Shown here: positions 7,884 through 16,731 of the stretch, in pieces
How the letters are laid out: each line of letters starts with the position of its first letter
How positions within the stretch are numbered: the first letter of the stretch is position 1
Origin: Streptomyces alboflavus
Lineage (GTDB): Bacteria; Actinomycetota; Actinomycetes; Streptomycetales; Streptomycetaceae
Reading direction: 5' to 3'
NCBI RefSeq assembly: GCF_000716675.1
Contig: NZ_JNXT01000019.1
Span: forward strand, 106,642 to 170,641
Length of the DNA: 64,000 bases
Notes under the pieces: model-generated
What the model saw: the letters and a program-made list of their open reading frames with translations, nothing else
Databases searched by the model: none
Told to the model about the DNA's origin: nothing
Made by a program: the position numbers and the translations under genes

Positions 7884-10697
7884 ATGACGACGACCGACGA
7901 CCTCGCCGCGCTGCTGCTGCGCCGCCGGCAGAGTGTGTACGTGCCTTCCGGCGCCGGAAGGTCCGCGGTGACCGAGGCCGCCGTGGTCGTCCTCGAAGCC
8001 GAACTCGCCGACCGCGGACATCTGTTGACCGCCCCGCTGCGGCGCGCTCTCACGGATCTGTCCGCCGCCGAACTCGCCGTGACCGGCATGCGGCTGCTCG
8101 CGGACGTCGACGCCCAGATGGGCTCCGACCGCCACCACGCCCCGCTGTTCGCGCGGTTCCCCGAGGAGATCCCCTACCAGCACGCGTACGACCGCTACAC
8201 CAGCCTCGTCGTCGCCCACCTCGCCGCCCAGCCGCACCAGCCCTGCATGAACTGCGCGGGCACCAAGGCGCGGGTGCGCGCCCTCGCGCCCTGCGCGCAT
8301 CTGGTGTGCGACAACTGCCACGGCGTGGCCCAGGACTGGGGCTGCTGCGACGACTGCTGCGTCTGGTACGCCTGCCCGATCTGCGAGAAGCGCTACGAGA
8401 CCGACGGACCCACCGACCCCTGGATCGACACCGGGGACACCCCCGCGGGCGACGGCGGCGACATCCTGCGCGCCCTGCGCCTGGGCGCGCCCGGCGACGA
8501 GACGGCGGAGCTCGCCGCGCTGCTCGCCCGCCGGACTCCGCTGAACCCGCAGGACCACGACGACCTGGTGCTGCTGCTTGCGCGGGCCCACACGGGCGGG
8601 GTCCATGCGGGCGGGGTCCGCGCGGATGGGGTCCGCGCGGCCGGCGGGGCGAGCGGTGACCTCGGCTGGCTGCCGGACGAGATACCCCTGCGGGAGAGCA
8701 AGGCCCTCGCCCTCGCGCCGCTCCTGGACGACCCGGCCACGCGGCCGCTCGTCGCCCGGTACGCGAACACGGCCACCGACGTGCTGCGCCTGCTCGTGGT
8801 CCGCTCCGGCGGCGACCCCGACCTGCTCGAACTGCCGCGCCTGCGGCGGGTGTCCCGCCCGCTGCGGCGCGAACTGCTCGCCCTGCTCGACACGTTCGGG
8901 CTCGACAGCCTCTGTGAGGACTTCGCCCGGTACCCCGGCGCCTGGAAGCGCGTCGGTGAGGTCCTGCATCCCTTCGAGGGGGGCGCGCGGGCCGGACGGC
9001 ACCCCCGTGCCGCGCTCGCCTTCGCCGTCCTGCGCGGCACCCGGCTCGACGACCCCGCGCTCACCGAGGTGCTGCTCGCCGAGGCCGCCCGGCACGACGG
9101 CATACGTCTGGACGGGGATCGGCTGCGCCACGTCGGCTGGCAGGGGCGCGTCGAGGCGGCCCTCGCCCGCTGGGACACCACGGCCGCCACCGCGCTGCTG
9201 CGCGGTCGGCCCGGTGAACTCCTCCGTCGGCTCGACGTGTTGCTGGCACGGTCGGGCGAGACGACGCTGCCCGAGGAGGTCGGCGACGCGCTGGCGCACG
9301 CTCTGCCGCGGGCCGGTGTGGGGCCGCTGCTCGGGGCGTACGGGCGGATGAAGGTGCGCGCGGAGCCCGGGGGGCGGCGAGTGTTCTTTCCGCGCGGGCG
9401 CGTGACCAAGGGGTACGCCGTCGACGATCACCGGCCGCCGCTGCCCGCCCGGGTGGCGGCGCGGGCCGCGGAGCTCATCGAGGCGGAGGCGGTGCGGCGG
9501 CTCGCGGCGGGTGGCCCTGCCGGGGGCTTCCCCAGTCCCGCCCCTTCCCGTGACCAGGGGCTGCCGCCCCTGGACCCTGCTGATCGCCGCTCCGCGGCTC
9601 GTCCTCGAACGCCGGACGGGCTGAAATCGTCCGGCACCGGCAAGGGGCCGGTGCGTTCGGACGAGCCGTACGACATCGCCGTGCTCGACGCCGCCCTCGT
9701 CGATCTGCCCGTGCCGTTCGCCGAGCGCGCCTCCGCGGTGTCGCTCGTGTCCGTGCCGCGCGGCAGCTCGCTGCCCATGCCCGCGGCCGGTGAGCGGGTG
9801 CGGCTGTTTCTGCACTGGCAGCAGCCCAAGGGTGTGCGGGTCGACCTCGACCTGTCCGTGGCGCTGTTCGACGACGCCTGGCGGTTCGTCGGGCTGTGCG
9901 ACTACACGCAGCTGGAGTACGCGGGTGGTGCCGCGGTGCACTCGGGGGACCTGACGTCGGCGCCCGCGCCGCACGGCGCCACCGAGTACCTGGACCTGGA
10001 CCTGCCGCGGCTCACCAAGGCCGGGGTGCGGTTCGTCGTGCCCGCCGTCCTGTCGTACAACAACGTGCCCTTCGACGAACTCCCGGACGCCTTCGCCGGG
10101 TTCATGGCCGTCGACCCGGCGCGGCAGGAGCGCGTCCGCTACGACCCGCGCACCGTGCGACAGCGGTTCGACCTCGCGGGCGAGGCGGCGCTGCGCGTCC
10201 CGATGATCGTCGACCTGCGCTCGCGCCGAGCCTGGTGGGCCGACCTCACGCTGGCCACGGGCGACGGCAACCACAGCGTCTGGCGGCACCGCGCGGCGCT
10301 CGCCCGCGCCGGGCACGACCTGGTCGACACGTTCGAGGCCGGAGGCCGGGCCACGCTGTGGGACCTGGCCTGCTGGACGGCGGCGGCCCGCACCGACGGC
10401 GACGTCCTGGTGCGCGGACGCGGCCATGTCCTGTGGGGCTACCGCCGGGAGGAGGACGAGCCGCGCGCCGACTTCGCGGTGCGCGTCCGGGACGCGTGGG
10501 AGCCCGATGTGCTCTGCGCGGAGCCGGAGTTGGCGGGCAGTCGCGCGCTGGTCGCCCTCGTGCACGGCGACCTGGCCGGGGCGGAGCGAGCGGCGTCCGG
10601 CACGGCGTACCGGCTCTTCCCCGGGCCGCTCGACGAGGCGCCCCTGACCCGGGTGACGGCGTCGGACCTGGCGGGGTGGCTCGCCCCGGGCCGCTGA
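7884..10697 (+). CDS. RING-finger/TerD-domain protein of the MXAN_6230/SCO0854 type
   Basis: A 937-residue protein. Residues 121-167 carry a C3HC4 RING-like pattern: C121-x2-C124, C137-x-H139-x2-C142-x2-C145, and C164-x2-C167, with an extra Cys cluster at 154-159. The C-terminal part (about 635-740: VRLFLHWQQ, VDLDLSVALFD, YTQLEYAGGAAVHSGD) resembles the beta-sandwich of TerD proteins. The middle is a large alpha-helical region of unknown role. Residues about 548-582 are encoded by a dispersed intergenic-type repeat (see the repeat entry). The molecular function is unknown. RING suggests ubiquitin-ligase-like or simply zinc-scaffold chemistry, and TerD domains are linked to stress and calcium. 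Confidence 0.8.
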   Translation: MTTTDDLAALLLRRRQSVYVPSGAGRSAVTEAAVVVLEAELADRGHLLTAPLRRALTDLSAAELAVTGMRLLADVDAQMGSDRHHAPLFARFPEEIPYQHAYDRYTSLVVAHLAAQPHQPCMNCAGTKARVRALAPCAHLVCDNCHGVAQDWGCCDDCCVWYACPICEKRYETDGPTDPWIDTGDTPAGDGGDILRALRLGAPGDETAELAALLARRTPLNPQDHDDLVLLLARAHTGGVHAGGVRADGVRAAGGASGDLGWLPDEIPLRESKALALAPLLDDPATRPLVARYANTATDVLRLLVVRSGGDPDLLELPRLRRVSRPLRRELLALLDTFGLDSLCEDFARYPGAWKRVGEVLHPFEGGARAGRHPRAALAFAVLRGTRLDDPALTEVLLAEAARHDGIRLDGDRLRHVGWQGRVEAALARWDTTAATALLRGRPGELLRRLDVLLARSGETTLPEEVGDALAHALPRAGVGPLLGAYGRMKVRAEPGGRRVFFPRGRVTKGYAVDDHRPPLPARVAARAAELIEAEAVRRLAAGGPAGGFPSPAPSRDQGLPPLDPADRRSAARPRTPDGLKSSGTGKGPVRSDEPYDIAVLDAALVDLPVPFAERASAVSLVSVPRGSSLPMPAAGERVRLFLHWQQPKGVRVDLDLSVALFDDAWRFVGLCDYTQLEYAGGAAVHSGDLTSAPAPHGATEYLDLDLPRLTKAGVRFVVPAVLSYNNVPFDELPDAFAGFMAVDPARQERVRYDPRTVRQRFDLAGEAALRVPMIVDLRSRRAWWADLTLATGDGNHSVWRHRAALARAGHDLVDTFEAGGRATLWDLACWTAAARTDGDVLVRGRGHVLWGYRREEDEPRADFAVRVRDAWEPDVLCAEPELAGSRALVALVHGDLAGAERAASGTAYRLFPGPLDEAPLTRVTASDLAGWLAPGR
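9525..9627. repeat. Dispersed GC-rich repeat inside the RING/TerD coding region
   Basis: This stretch aligns base for base, with small differences, to the reverse complement of the intergenic element at 51795-51900. It shares the GGGGCTGC-GCCCC hairpin, the CTGATCG-CGCTCCGCG core and the end CGCCGGACGGGCTGAAATC. Here it is translated in frame as a Pro/Arg/Ser-rich linker of about 35 residues. Confidence 0.8.
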
Positions 10698-10705
10698 CGG
10701 ACCCC

Positions 10706-10734
10706 GCGCGGCCCGACAGCCTGTCGGGCCGCGC
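10706..10734 (+). terminator. Terminator after the RING/TerD gene
   Basis: A perfect 13-bp stem (GCGCGGCCCGACA and its complement) around GCC starts nine bases after the stop codon and separates the gene from the binding-protein gene. Confidence 0.75.
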
Positions 10735-10795
10735 CGCCCCCGCCCCGACGCACCGTCCATTGCCCGGCCCCCGCGCGCCCGTGCATGCTGCCGAG

Positions 10796-12004
10796 GTGCG
10801 AGCGAACCCGAAAGCCTCCGTAGCCTCCGTGTCCCGCCGGTCCCTGCTGCGCGCCCTGGGCGGCGGTGCGACCGCCGCCGGGGTGGCGGCGCTCGCCACC
10901 GGCTGCGGGGTCCCGGCCGCGTACATCGCGCCCGACGAGCGCGGCGCCGCCGACCGCTCGCGCACGGACCGGAAGGTGACCTTCGCCAACTGGCCGCTCT
11001 ACATCGACACCGACGACCAGGACAAGTCGAAGCGGCCCACGCTGGAGGCCTTCGAGAAGCGCACCGGGATCGACGTGCGCTACACGGAGGAGATCAACGA
11101 CAACGACGAGTTCTTCGGCAAGATCAGCCCGTCCCTGATGAACCACCAGGAGACCGGCCGCGACCTCATCGTCATCAGCGACTGGATGTGCGCCCGCTTC
11201 GTGCGCCTCGGCTGGGTGCAGGAGATGGACCGGGCCCGGCAGCCCCACGTCACCAAGTACCTCGACCCGCTGCTGCGCTCGCCCAGCTTCGACCGGGGCC
11301 GCAAGTTCACGGTGCCGTGGCAGTCGGGGATCACCGGCATCGCGTACAACAAGAAGCGGCTCGGCCGGGAGATCCGGCACGTGTCCGACCTGTGGGCGGG
11401 CGACCTCAAGGGGCGGGTCACGCTGCTCTCCGGCCTCGACGAGGCGTTCGCGCTGCTCATGCAGGGGGACGGGGTCGACGTCACGCGGTGGACCGCGGAC
11501 GACTTCCACCGGATGTGCGACCGGGTCGAGAAGCTCGTCGACAGCCACCACATCCGCCGCTTCACCGGCAACGACTACATCAAGGACCTCTCCAGCGGCG
11601 ACGTCCTCGCCTGCCAGGCCTACAGCGGTGATGTCATCCAGCTCCGCGCCGACGACCCGGACATCGAGTTCGTCGTCCCCGAGGAGGGCGCGGAGCTGTG
11701 GGCCGAGTCCCTGATGGTCCCGAACCTCGCCCGCCACAAGTCCAACGCCGAGCGGCTGATCGACCACTACTACGAGCCCGAGGTCGCCGCCGAGCTGGCC
11801 GCCTGGGTCAATTACGTCTGCCCCGTGCCCGCGGCCCGCGACGTCCTCGCCTCGTCCAAGGACAAGGAACTCGCGGCGCTCGCCGACGACCCGCTGATCT
11901 TCCCGGACGACGGCATGCGCAAGCGGCTCGCGATCGCGCGGGACATCACCTCGGGGGAGCGCACCGAGTTCGCGAAGCGGTGGAACTCCCTGGCGGGGCT
12001 GTAG
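10796..12004 (+). CDS. Polyamine ABC transporter substrate-binding lipoprotein (PotD/PotF family)
   Basis: About 402 residues. The N-terminus has an RR motif (SRRSLLRAL, residues 13-21) followed by a hydrophobic stretch and a lipobox-like ALATGC with the modified cysteine at C37, so it is probably a Tat-exported lipoprotein. The mature part starts VTFANWPLYID, as in spermidine/putrescine-binding proteins (FxNWxxYI/M), and later has GNDYIKDLSSGDV and AERLIDHYYEP. The start is one of in-frame GTGs at 10781, 10796 or 10829. It has no permease partner beside it. It resembles the truncated copy at 22184 and may feed the potABC system there. Confidence 0.88.
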   Translation: MRANPKASVASVSRRSLLRALGGGATAAGVAALATGCGVPAAYIAPDERGAADRSRTDRKVTFANWPLYIDTDDQDKSKRPTLEAFEKRTGIDVRYTEEINDNDEFFGKISPSLMNHQETGRDLIVISDWMCARFVRLGWVQEMDRARQPHVTKYLDPLLRSPSFDRGRKFTVPWQSGITGIAYNKKRLGREIRHVSDLWAGDLKGRVTLLSGLDEAFALLMQGDGVDVTRWTADDFHRMCDRVEKLVDSHHIRRFTGNDYIKDLSSGDVLACQAYSGDVIQLRADDPDIEFVVPEEGAELWAESLMVPNLARHKSNAERLIDHYYEPEVAAELAAWVNYVCPVPAARDVLASSKDKELAALADDPLIFPDDGMRKRLAIARDITSGERTEFAKRWNSLAGL

Positions 12005-12048
12005 GGCGGACCCGCCCCGACATCGGGACGGCCCCGGCCCTCCGGGTG

Positions 12049-12468
12049 TCAGCCGAGCGAGTCCCGGCCGCAACTGCCGTGCGCGGTACCGAGGATCCGC
12101 GAAGCCTGCTTCCCGTCGAGCTTCAGTTCCCGCTTGGTCTTCTTGACCTGGTCGACGAGGGCCTGCCCGTGGGCGGCGCAGAGCGCGCTGCCGTGGGCGA
12201 CGAGTTCGTCGTCGCTGACGCGGTCCAGGTCCGGGTAGTTCTCCCGGATGGTCTTCAGGTAGAACGCGGCCGACACCTCCGTGAGGCCGCGCGCTCCGTC
12301 CGGGGACGCGGACGGGCTCCCGGACGGGGCGGCCGAGGGGGATGTGGCGGACGTGGCGGTCGGTGTCGCCGAGGCCTTCGCCTCGCGGTCCCCGGACGAG
12401 CCGCATGCCGAGGCGCCGAAGACGGCGAGCGTGAGGCAGACGGCGAGCAGGGGCAGACGCTTGTGCAT
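12049..12468 (-). CDS. Small putative lipoprotein of unknown function
   Basis: 139 residues starting at the ATG at 12468 (AGGAGA just upstream). A signal peptide (MHKRLPLLAVCLTLAVFGASAC) ends in a lipobox-like ASAC with cysteine near residue 22. A 30-residue Ser/Pro/Ala/Thr linker follows, then a folded domain of about 85 residues with two cysteines (ALCAAHGQ ... GSCG). The pattern of an acidic helix followed by a Cys-containing helix recalls DUF732-type secreted proteins, but the match is not certain. It converges on the binding-protein gene. Confidence 0.65.
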   Translation of the reverse strand: MHKRLPLLAVCLTLAVFGASACGSSGDREAKASATPTATSATSPSAAPSGSPSASPDGARGLTEVSAAFYLKTIRENYPDLDRVSDDELVAHGSALCAAHGQALVDQVKKTKRELKLDGKQASRILGTAHGSCGRDSLG

Positions 12469-12627
12469 GAATCTCCTGGTACAGAGGTGAACCGAGGGAT
12501 TCTCCCCCATACCCGGCACCGGCCTCCGCACCGGCCCCCGCACCGGCCCCCGAAGAGGCCCCGCGCAGGCCCGTCTTGGCCCGGCCCCGGCCCCCGCCTC
12601 GGCCGGCGATGCCCCGCATGACGTGGG

Positions 12628-13236
12628 TCAGGGCGGCGGAGCGGCCACCACGTCCCAGGCCGCCATCGCCCGGTCCACCGTCTTGTCCAGGTCGGCGCTC
12701 GTCGCCCCGTCGCGGGCCTGGACCGACATGCCCTGGATGACCGTGGTGTAGAAGGCGGCCATGGCCTCGGTGTCGGTGCCTGCGGGGAGTTCGCCCTCGC
12801 GGACGCCCCGGTCCAGGCGGCGGGCCACCGTCTCCGCGCCCGCCTTCCGCCAGCCCGACAGGTGCTCCCACACGGGGGCGTTCGCCGCCGAGCAGTTGGT
12901 GGCGGCGAGCACGATCATGCAGCCGCTGGGGCTGCTGCCGTCGGCGTACGCGCGCGCGTTCTCGCGCAGCACGGACTCCACCGCCGCCCGGGCCGAGGGG
13001 AGTTCGTCCATCTGGGCCATGGCGGAGCCCTCGGTGTCGTTGTACAGCGAGACCGCCTCCCGGAACAGCGCCTCCTTGGAGCCGAAGGCGGCGTACAGGC
13101 TGGGCGAGGCGATGCCCATGGCGGAGGTGAGGTCTGTCATCGACGTGGCCTCGTACCCCTGGCTCCAGAACACCTCCATGGCCCGGCGCAGGGCCGTCTC
13201 CCGGTCGAACGCCCGGGGCCGTCCGCGTCCCGCCAC
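12628..13236 (-). CDS. TetR/AcrR family repressor
   Basis: 202 residues from the GTG at 13236 (GGGAGG eight bases upstream). The N-terminal helix-turn-helix reads [49 protein letters not shown]. The C-terminal ligand domain is of the common AcrR type. Frame-open sequence further upstream has no ribosome site and overlaps the divergent operator region. It lies back-to-back with an SDR oxidoreductase gene and probably represses that gene and itself through the paired sites at 13271 and 13328. Confidence 0.92.
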   Translation of the reverse strand: MAGRGRPRAFDRETALRRAMEVFWSQGYEATSMTDLTSAMGIASPSLYAAFGSKEALFREAVSLYNDTEGSAMAQMDELPSARAAVESVLRENARAYADGSSPSGCMIVLAATNCSAANAPVWEHLSGWRKAGAETVARRLDRGVREGELPAGTDTEAMAAFYTTVIQGMSVQARDGATSADLDKTVDRAMAAWDVVAAPPP

Positions 13237-13270
13237 GACTACCGCCTCCCTGGTCCCCGTGCCCGTCGAA

Positions 13271-13294
13271 TTTCTGTGTCGACTGACAAATATA
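13271..13294. promoter_or_regulatory. TetR operator-like site 1 (TetR side)
   Basis: The left half, TTTCTGTGTCGA, is identical to the left half of site 2. The right half (ctgACAAATATA) is degenerate. The site starts 35 bp before the TetR start codon and overlaps a TATA-rich patch that may be its -10 region. Confidence 0.5.
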
Positions 13295-13327
13295 GGCCTT
13301 GACGTGCCGGTGAGCCCGTGTGAAAGT

Positions 13328-13351
13328 TTTCTGTGTCGATCGGCACAGAAA
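13328..13351. promoter_or_regulatory. TetR operator-like site 2 (SDR side)
   Basis: A 24-bp dyad with outer arms TTTCTGTG and CACAGAAA around TCGATCGG; 11 of 12 base pairs are symmetric. It lies 54 bp before the SDR start. The duplicated half-site and the location between divergent tetR and SDR genes support a TetR operator. Confidence 0.6.
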
Positions 13352-13372
13352 TGCGGCCGAGGTCGGCACACC

Positions 13373-13382
13373 TGTACGTACA
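13373..13382. promoter_or_regulatory. Perfect 10-bp palindrome before the SDR gene
   Basis: TGTACGTACA lies 22 bp before the SDR start. It could be a second regulator site or a half-turn offset of the TetR region. Function is not known. Confidence 0.3.
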
Positions 13383-13404
13383 AGATCGAGAGTCGGGGTC
13401 GGGG

Positions 13405-14151
13405 ATGACTGAGCTGCTGGGCAAGGCCGCGCTGGTGACGGGCGGCAGCCGGGGGATCGGGGCGGCGATCGTGCGGCGGCTCGCGCGGGACGGGGCCGAT
13501 GTGGCGTTCACCTATGTGAGCCCGGCCGGGAAGGCGAAGGCCGAGGCCGTCGTGGCCGACGTGGAGGCGGCGGGGCGGCGGGCCTTCGCCATCCAGGCCG
13601 ACGCGGCGGACGCGGACGCGGTGCGGGAGTCCGTGGAGCGGGCGGCGCGGGAGCTGGGCCGCCTGGACATCCTGGTCAACAACGCGGGCGTGTACCCGTA
13701 CGGGCCGTTCGAGGACGTCACCCCGGAGGAGCTCGACCGCACCCTCGCGATCCACGCCCGCGCGGCCTTCGTCGCCGGTCAGGCCGCCGTCGCGCATCTG
13801 CCGCGGGGCGGGCGCATCGTGAGCATCGGCACGAACCTCGTGCACCGGGTGCCGTTCGGCGGCATCGTCCTGTACTCCATGAGCAAGTCCGCCCTCAGCG
13901 GCTTCACCAGGGCCCTCGCCCGTGAACTCGGCCCCCGCGGCATCACGGTCAACGCCGTGCACCCCGGCTCGACGGACACCGACATGAACCCGGCCGACGG
14001 CGACACCGCCGACTTCCAGCGCGGCATGTCCGCCCTCGGCCACTACTCGAACGCCGACGACATCGCGGCGACGGTGGCCCACCTGGTGGGTCCCGGCGGG
14101 CGCACCATCACCGGCACGGAGGTCACGGTCGACGGCGGGACGAACGCCTAG
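13405..14151 (+). CDS. SDR family oxidoreductase
   Basis: A classical short-chain dehydrogenase of 248 residues. It has the cofactor motif TGGSRGIG near residue 13, NNAG near 90, the catalytic serine in SIGTN, and YSMSK (Tyr and Lys of the active site). The C-terminal [12 protein letters not shown] is typical of 3-oxoacyl-ACP-reductase-like members, which usually use NADPH. It is divergently arranged with a TetR repressor, suggesting induction by a small molecule such as a phenolic, quinone or alcohol. The substrate cannot be deduced. Confidence 0.92.
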   Translation: MTELLGKAALVTGGSRGIGAAIVRRLARDGADVAFTYVSPAGKAKAEAVVADVEAAGRRAFAIQADAADADAVRESVERAARELGRLDILVNNAGVYPYGPFEDVTPEELDRTLAIHARAAFVAGQAAVAHLPRGGRIVSIGTNLVHRVPFGGIVLYSMSKSALSGFTRALARELGPRGITVNAVHPGSTDTDMNPADGDTADFQRGMSALGHYSNADDIAATVAHLVGPGGRTITGTEVTVDGGTNA

Positions 14152-14176
14152 GGCCTGTCCGATGGGTCGGCGCGGG

Positions 14177-15367
14177 TCAGCCGCGAGGGTCCCCGATCGC
14201 CGCCCCCACGATGCGCTGGGCGACCGGGTTCATGTCCTGGCCCTTGGCGTCGGTGGAGTTGACCGAGTAGACGAGGACGGTGTCCAGGTTCCGGGTGGCG
14301 GCGAGGATCGAGTTGTAGCCGTGCCGCCCCCCGGTCTTCAGCCAGACGACCCGCCCGTCGGGCGCCTCGAAGCGCGTCAGGCCCGCGCTCATCGTGGCGC
14401 CCTCGATGCCCTTCGGCACCGTGAACATCTCCTCCAACTGCGGCTTCGGCACGATCCTGCCGCGGAACAGCGCGACGGTCAGCCGCTCCAGGTCGGCCGT
14501 CGTGGAGATCATGTCGCCGCCCGCCATCCGGTCCCGCTGGTTCCACTCGGTGACGTCGACGAGGCGCGTCCCGCCGCCGGGCTCCTCCACGGCCTGGTAG
14601 CCGCGGTTGTGCGGGCCGTGGATGCGCGGGTCCGTGCCGGGGAAGGAGGAGTGCCGCATGCCCGCCCGCTTGAGTACGCGCCGGGTGGCCTCCTGCTCGT
14701 ACGAGTGCCCTGTGACCTTCTCGATGAGCAGCCCGAGCAGCGTGTAGTTGATGCCCAGGTACTCCTGCTTGACCCCCGGGTCGTGAGCGGGCCCCTTCGC
14801 GATCGACGTGACGGCGACCTCCTGCGGGGTGAGCGTCTCGAAGCGGTTCGCGTACAGCGCCTCGAAGGTGTTGCCGAGCGAGCGCCCCGGCTGCAACCCG
14901 CTGCTGTGGTTCAGGAGTTGGCGTACGGAGACGGGCTTGCGGAAGGCGTCGGCGTTCGCGGCGAACAGGTCGGGCAGATAGCGCTGCACCGGCGCGTTCA
15001 GGTCGACTCTGCCCTCGGCGGCGAGCTGCAGCACCACGGCCGCCGTCACCACCTTCGTGGTGGACCCGGCCCGGAATCGCCCCTCAGGGTTCGCCTCTCG
15101 CCCCGACTTCAGATCCCTGACCCCCGAACTCCCGTGCCACGACGTCTTCTTCCCCCGCACCCGCACCAGCGCGGCCGTCGCGTCGGCGTCGGGAAGACCG
15201 TCGATGGCCGCACGCAGCGCCGCGCCGTCGGGCTCCGACCGACTGTCCGCGGCGACGGCGGCGGGCGCCGAGACTCCACCACTCGCGAGGGCGGGCGCCG
15301 CGGCCGCCGTGAGGCCGAGAACGACGGCAGTGGCGACCGTGGCGGAGAGACCGGCACGTACACGCAT
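14177..15367 (-). CDS. Secreted serine hydrolase (beta-lactamase / D-alanyl-D-alanine carboxypeptidase class C fold)
   Basis: 396 residues with a Sec signal peptide ([19 protein letters not shown] ... ALA). The active-site SxxK is in [12 protein letters not shown] (about residue 102), YLGINY stands in the place of the Tyr-x-Asn motif, and [10 protein letters not shown] matches the KTG/HxG strand. This is a class C beta-lactamase/DD-peptidase or esterase fold, probably extracellular. Streptomyces R61-type carboxypeptidases have the same layout, but esterase activity is equally possible. It converges on the SDR gene 25 bp away. Confidence 0.88.
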   Translation of the reverse strand: MRVRAGLSATVATAVVLGLTAAAAPALASGGVSAPAAVAADSRSEPDGAALRAAIDGLPDADATAALVRVRGKKTSWHGSSGVRDLKSGREANPEGRFRAGSTTKVVTAAVVLQLAAEGRVDLNAPVQRYLPDLFAANADAFRKPVSVRQLLNHSSGLQPGRSLGNTFEALYANRFETLTPQEVAVTSIAKGPAHDPGVKQEYLGINYTLLGLLIEKVTGHSYEQEATRRVLKRAGMRHSSFPGTDPRIHGPHNRGYQAVEEPGGGTRLVDVTEWNQRDRMAGGDMISTTADLERLTVALFRGRIVPKPQLEEMFTVPKGIEGATMSAGLTRFEAPDGRVVWLKTGGRHGYNSILAATRNLDTVLVYSVNSTDAKGQDMNPVAQRIVGAAIGDPRG

Positions 15368-15493
15368 GAGCTGCTCCAGGTGAGATGAGTGACGGTGGGA
15401 TCCCTCTCATCCTGCGCGGCGGGCGGGTGGGGGCGGATCGTCATTGGGGAGGGGTGGGGACCCTGAGGTGGTTCCGGGGCAACTGGTGCGCGT

Positions 15494-15916
15494 CTAGGGG
15501 TAGTTGTAGGGGTGTTCCCCTCGGGGGGCCTCGGCTCTGTCCTGCGCCGCCAGGACCTCGTCGCCGTGTTCGTGGGCCCATGCGCCGAACGCCTCGATCG
15601 GGGCGATGAGGGTGCGGCCGAGGTCGGTCAGGGCGTACTCGACGCGGGGTGGGGACTCGGCGTAGGCGCTGCGGGTGAGGAGGCCGTTGTACTCCAGGCG
15701 GCGGAGGGTCTCCGTGAGGATCTTGGGGCTGATGCCGCCGATGTGGTCGCGCAGTTCGCGGGGGCGCAGGGGGCCGTGCCGCAGGGCCCAGAGCGTCACC
15801 GCGTTCCAGGTGTTGGCGAGCAGGTCGAAGGCGAGGCGGGCGCGGCAGTCGGCGAGGAGGCCGGTGGGTTCGCGGGGTGCGGTCCGGGGCGGGTCGTGGG
15901 GCGTCACGCTTCGCAT
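15494..15916 (-). CDS. HxlR family (winged-helix) transcriptional regulator
   Basis: 140 residues. The core CRARLAFDLLANTWNAVTLWAL ... GISPKILTETLRRLEYNGLLTR ... YALTDLGRTL is a typical HxlR/MarR-like winged helix. It is divergent from an F420-type oxidoreductase gene with a palindromic site between them. HxlR regulators often sense electrophiles, quinones or redox stress, so control of the neighbour is likely. Confidence 0.9.
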   Translation of the reverse strand: MRSVTPHDPPRTAPREPTGLLADCRARLAFDLLANTWNAVTLWALRHGPLRPRELRDHIGGISPKILTETLRRLEYNGLLTRSAYAESPPRVEYALTDLGRTLIAPIEAFGAWAHEHGDEVLAAQDRAEAPRGEHPYNYP

Positions 15917-15959
15917 GGTGCCCGAGGGGGCGTGCGGCGGTGAAGGCGGGCCGAGACTT

Positions 15960-15969
15960 ACCGATCGGT
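15960..15969. promoter_or_regulatory. Palindrome between the HxlR and oxidoreductase genes
   Basis: ACCGATCGGT is a perfect 10-bp palindrome 44 bp before the HxlR start and 82 bp before the oxidoreductase start. It is a candidate HxlR operator. Confidence 0.4.
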
Positions 15970-16050
15970 GCCCGAGCGGCTTTCTAGTGTCGTTCTCGTA
16001 CTGCCGGTCAACGGGCCGGTGCAGGGGATGTACGAGGGAGAGCGACGCGT

Positions 16051-16722
16051 ATGCGGATAGGGATTCTCGGGGCCGGGAACATGGCCGGCGCGCTGGGTGC
16101 GCAGTGGGTCCGGGCCGGGCACGAGGTGTTCGTCGGCGGGCGTGACGAGGGGCGGGCGGCCGCGCTCGCGGGGCGGATCGGTGCGGTGGGGCACGGTCCG
16201 CTGCGGGCGGCCGTCGAGTTCGGGGACGGCGCCGTGCTGCACGCGCTGCCGTACGCGGTCGGGGCCGACGTCGCCGCCGGGCTCGCCGACGTCCTGCGCG
16301 GCCGGGTCCTGATCGACTGCTCCAACCCCGTGGGCGAGGGCTTCGCTCTGCTCACGCGGGGCGCGGAGTCCGCCGCCGAACGGCTGGCCGTGGCGGCGCC
16401 CGGGGCTCGCGTGGTGAAGGCGTTCAACCTGTGCCACGACAGCGTGTGGCGGCTCGCGCCGCCCGTGTTCGACGGGCGGCGCCTCGCGGTGCCGGTGTGC
16501 GGTGACGACGAGGACGCGCTCGGTGTCGTACGCGCACTGGTGCGGGACATCGGCTGCGTGCCCTACGAAGCGGGCGGCCTCGGCCGGGCCGGGCTCATGG
16601 AGGCCACGGCCGCGCTCCTGATCGGCCTCTGGGTCGGCGAGGGCGTGGACGCGCAGGCCATCGTGCCGCCGGTCGGCCTGGTGGTGGCGGGGGAGGCCGG
16701 GGTGGCGGGGGAGCCGGGCTAG
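16051..16722 (+). CDS. NADPH-dependent F420 reductase-like NAD(P)-binding protein
   Basis: 223 residues. The opening MRIGILGAGNMAGALGAQW is a Rossmann GxGxMA motif, and LIDCSNPVG and VVKAFN are characteristic of the NpdG/F420-NADP oxidoreductase-like family (NAD-binding domain 10/F420 oxidored). It is slightly shorter at the C-terminus than some family members. The exact cofactor partner is unclear, since many Streptomyces paralogues are only oxidoreductase-like. It is divergent from an HxlR regulator. Confidence 0.85.
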   Translation: MRIGILGAGNMAGALGAQWVRAGHEVFVGGRDEGRAAALAGRIGAVGHGPLRAAVEFGDGAVLHALPYAVGADVAAGLADVLRGRVLIDCSNPVGEGFALLTRGAESAAERLAVAAPGARVVKAFNLCHDSVWRLAPPVFDGRRLAVPVCGDDEDALGVVRALVRDIGCVPYEAGGLGRAGLMEATAALLIGLWVGEGVDAQAIVPPVGLVVAGEAGVAGEPG

Positions 16723-16731
16723 CCTCCGGCG

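Noticed and set aside
10439..13369. 976-codon open frame on the minus strand
   Set aside because: It is antisense to the binding-protein gene and others, with runs of Arg/Gly/Pro from high GC. It merges with the tail of known genes and has no family motif.
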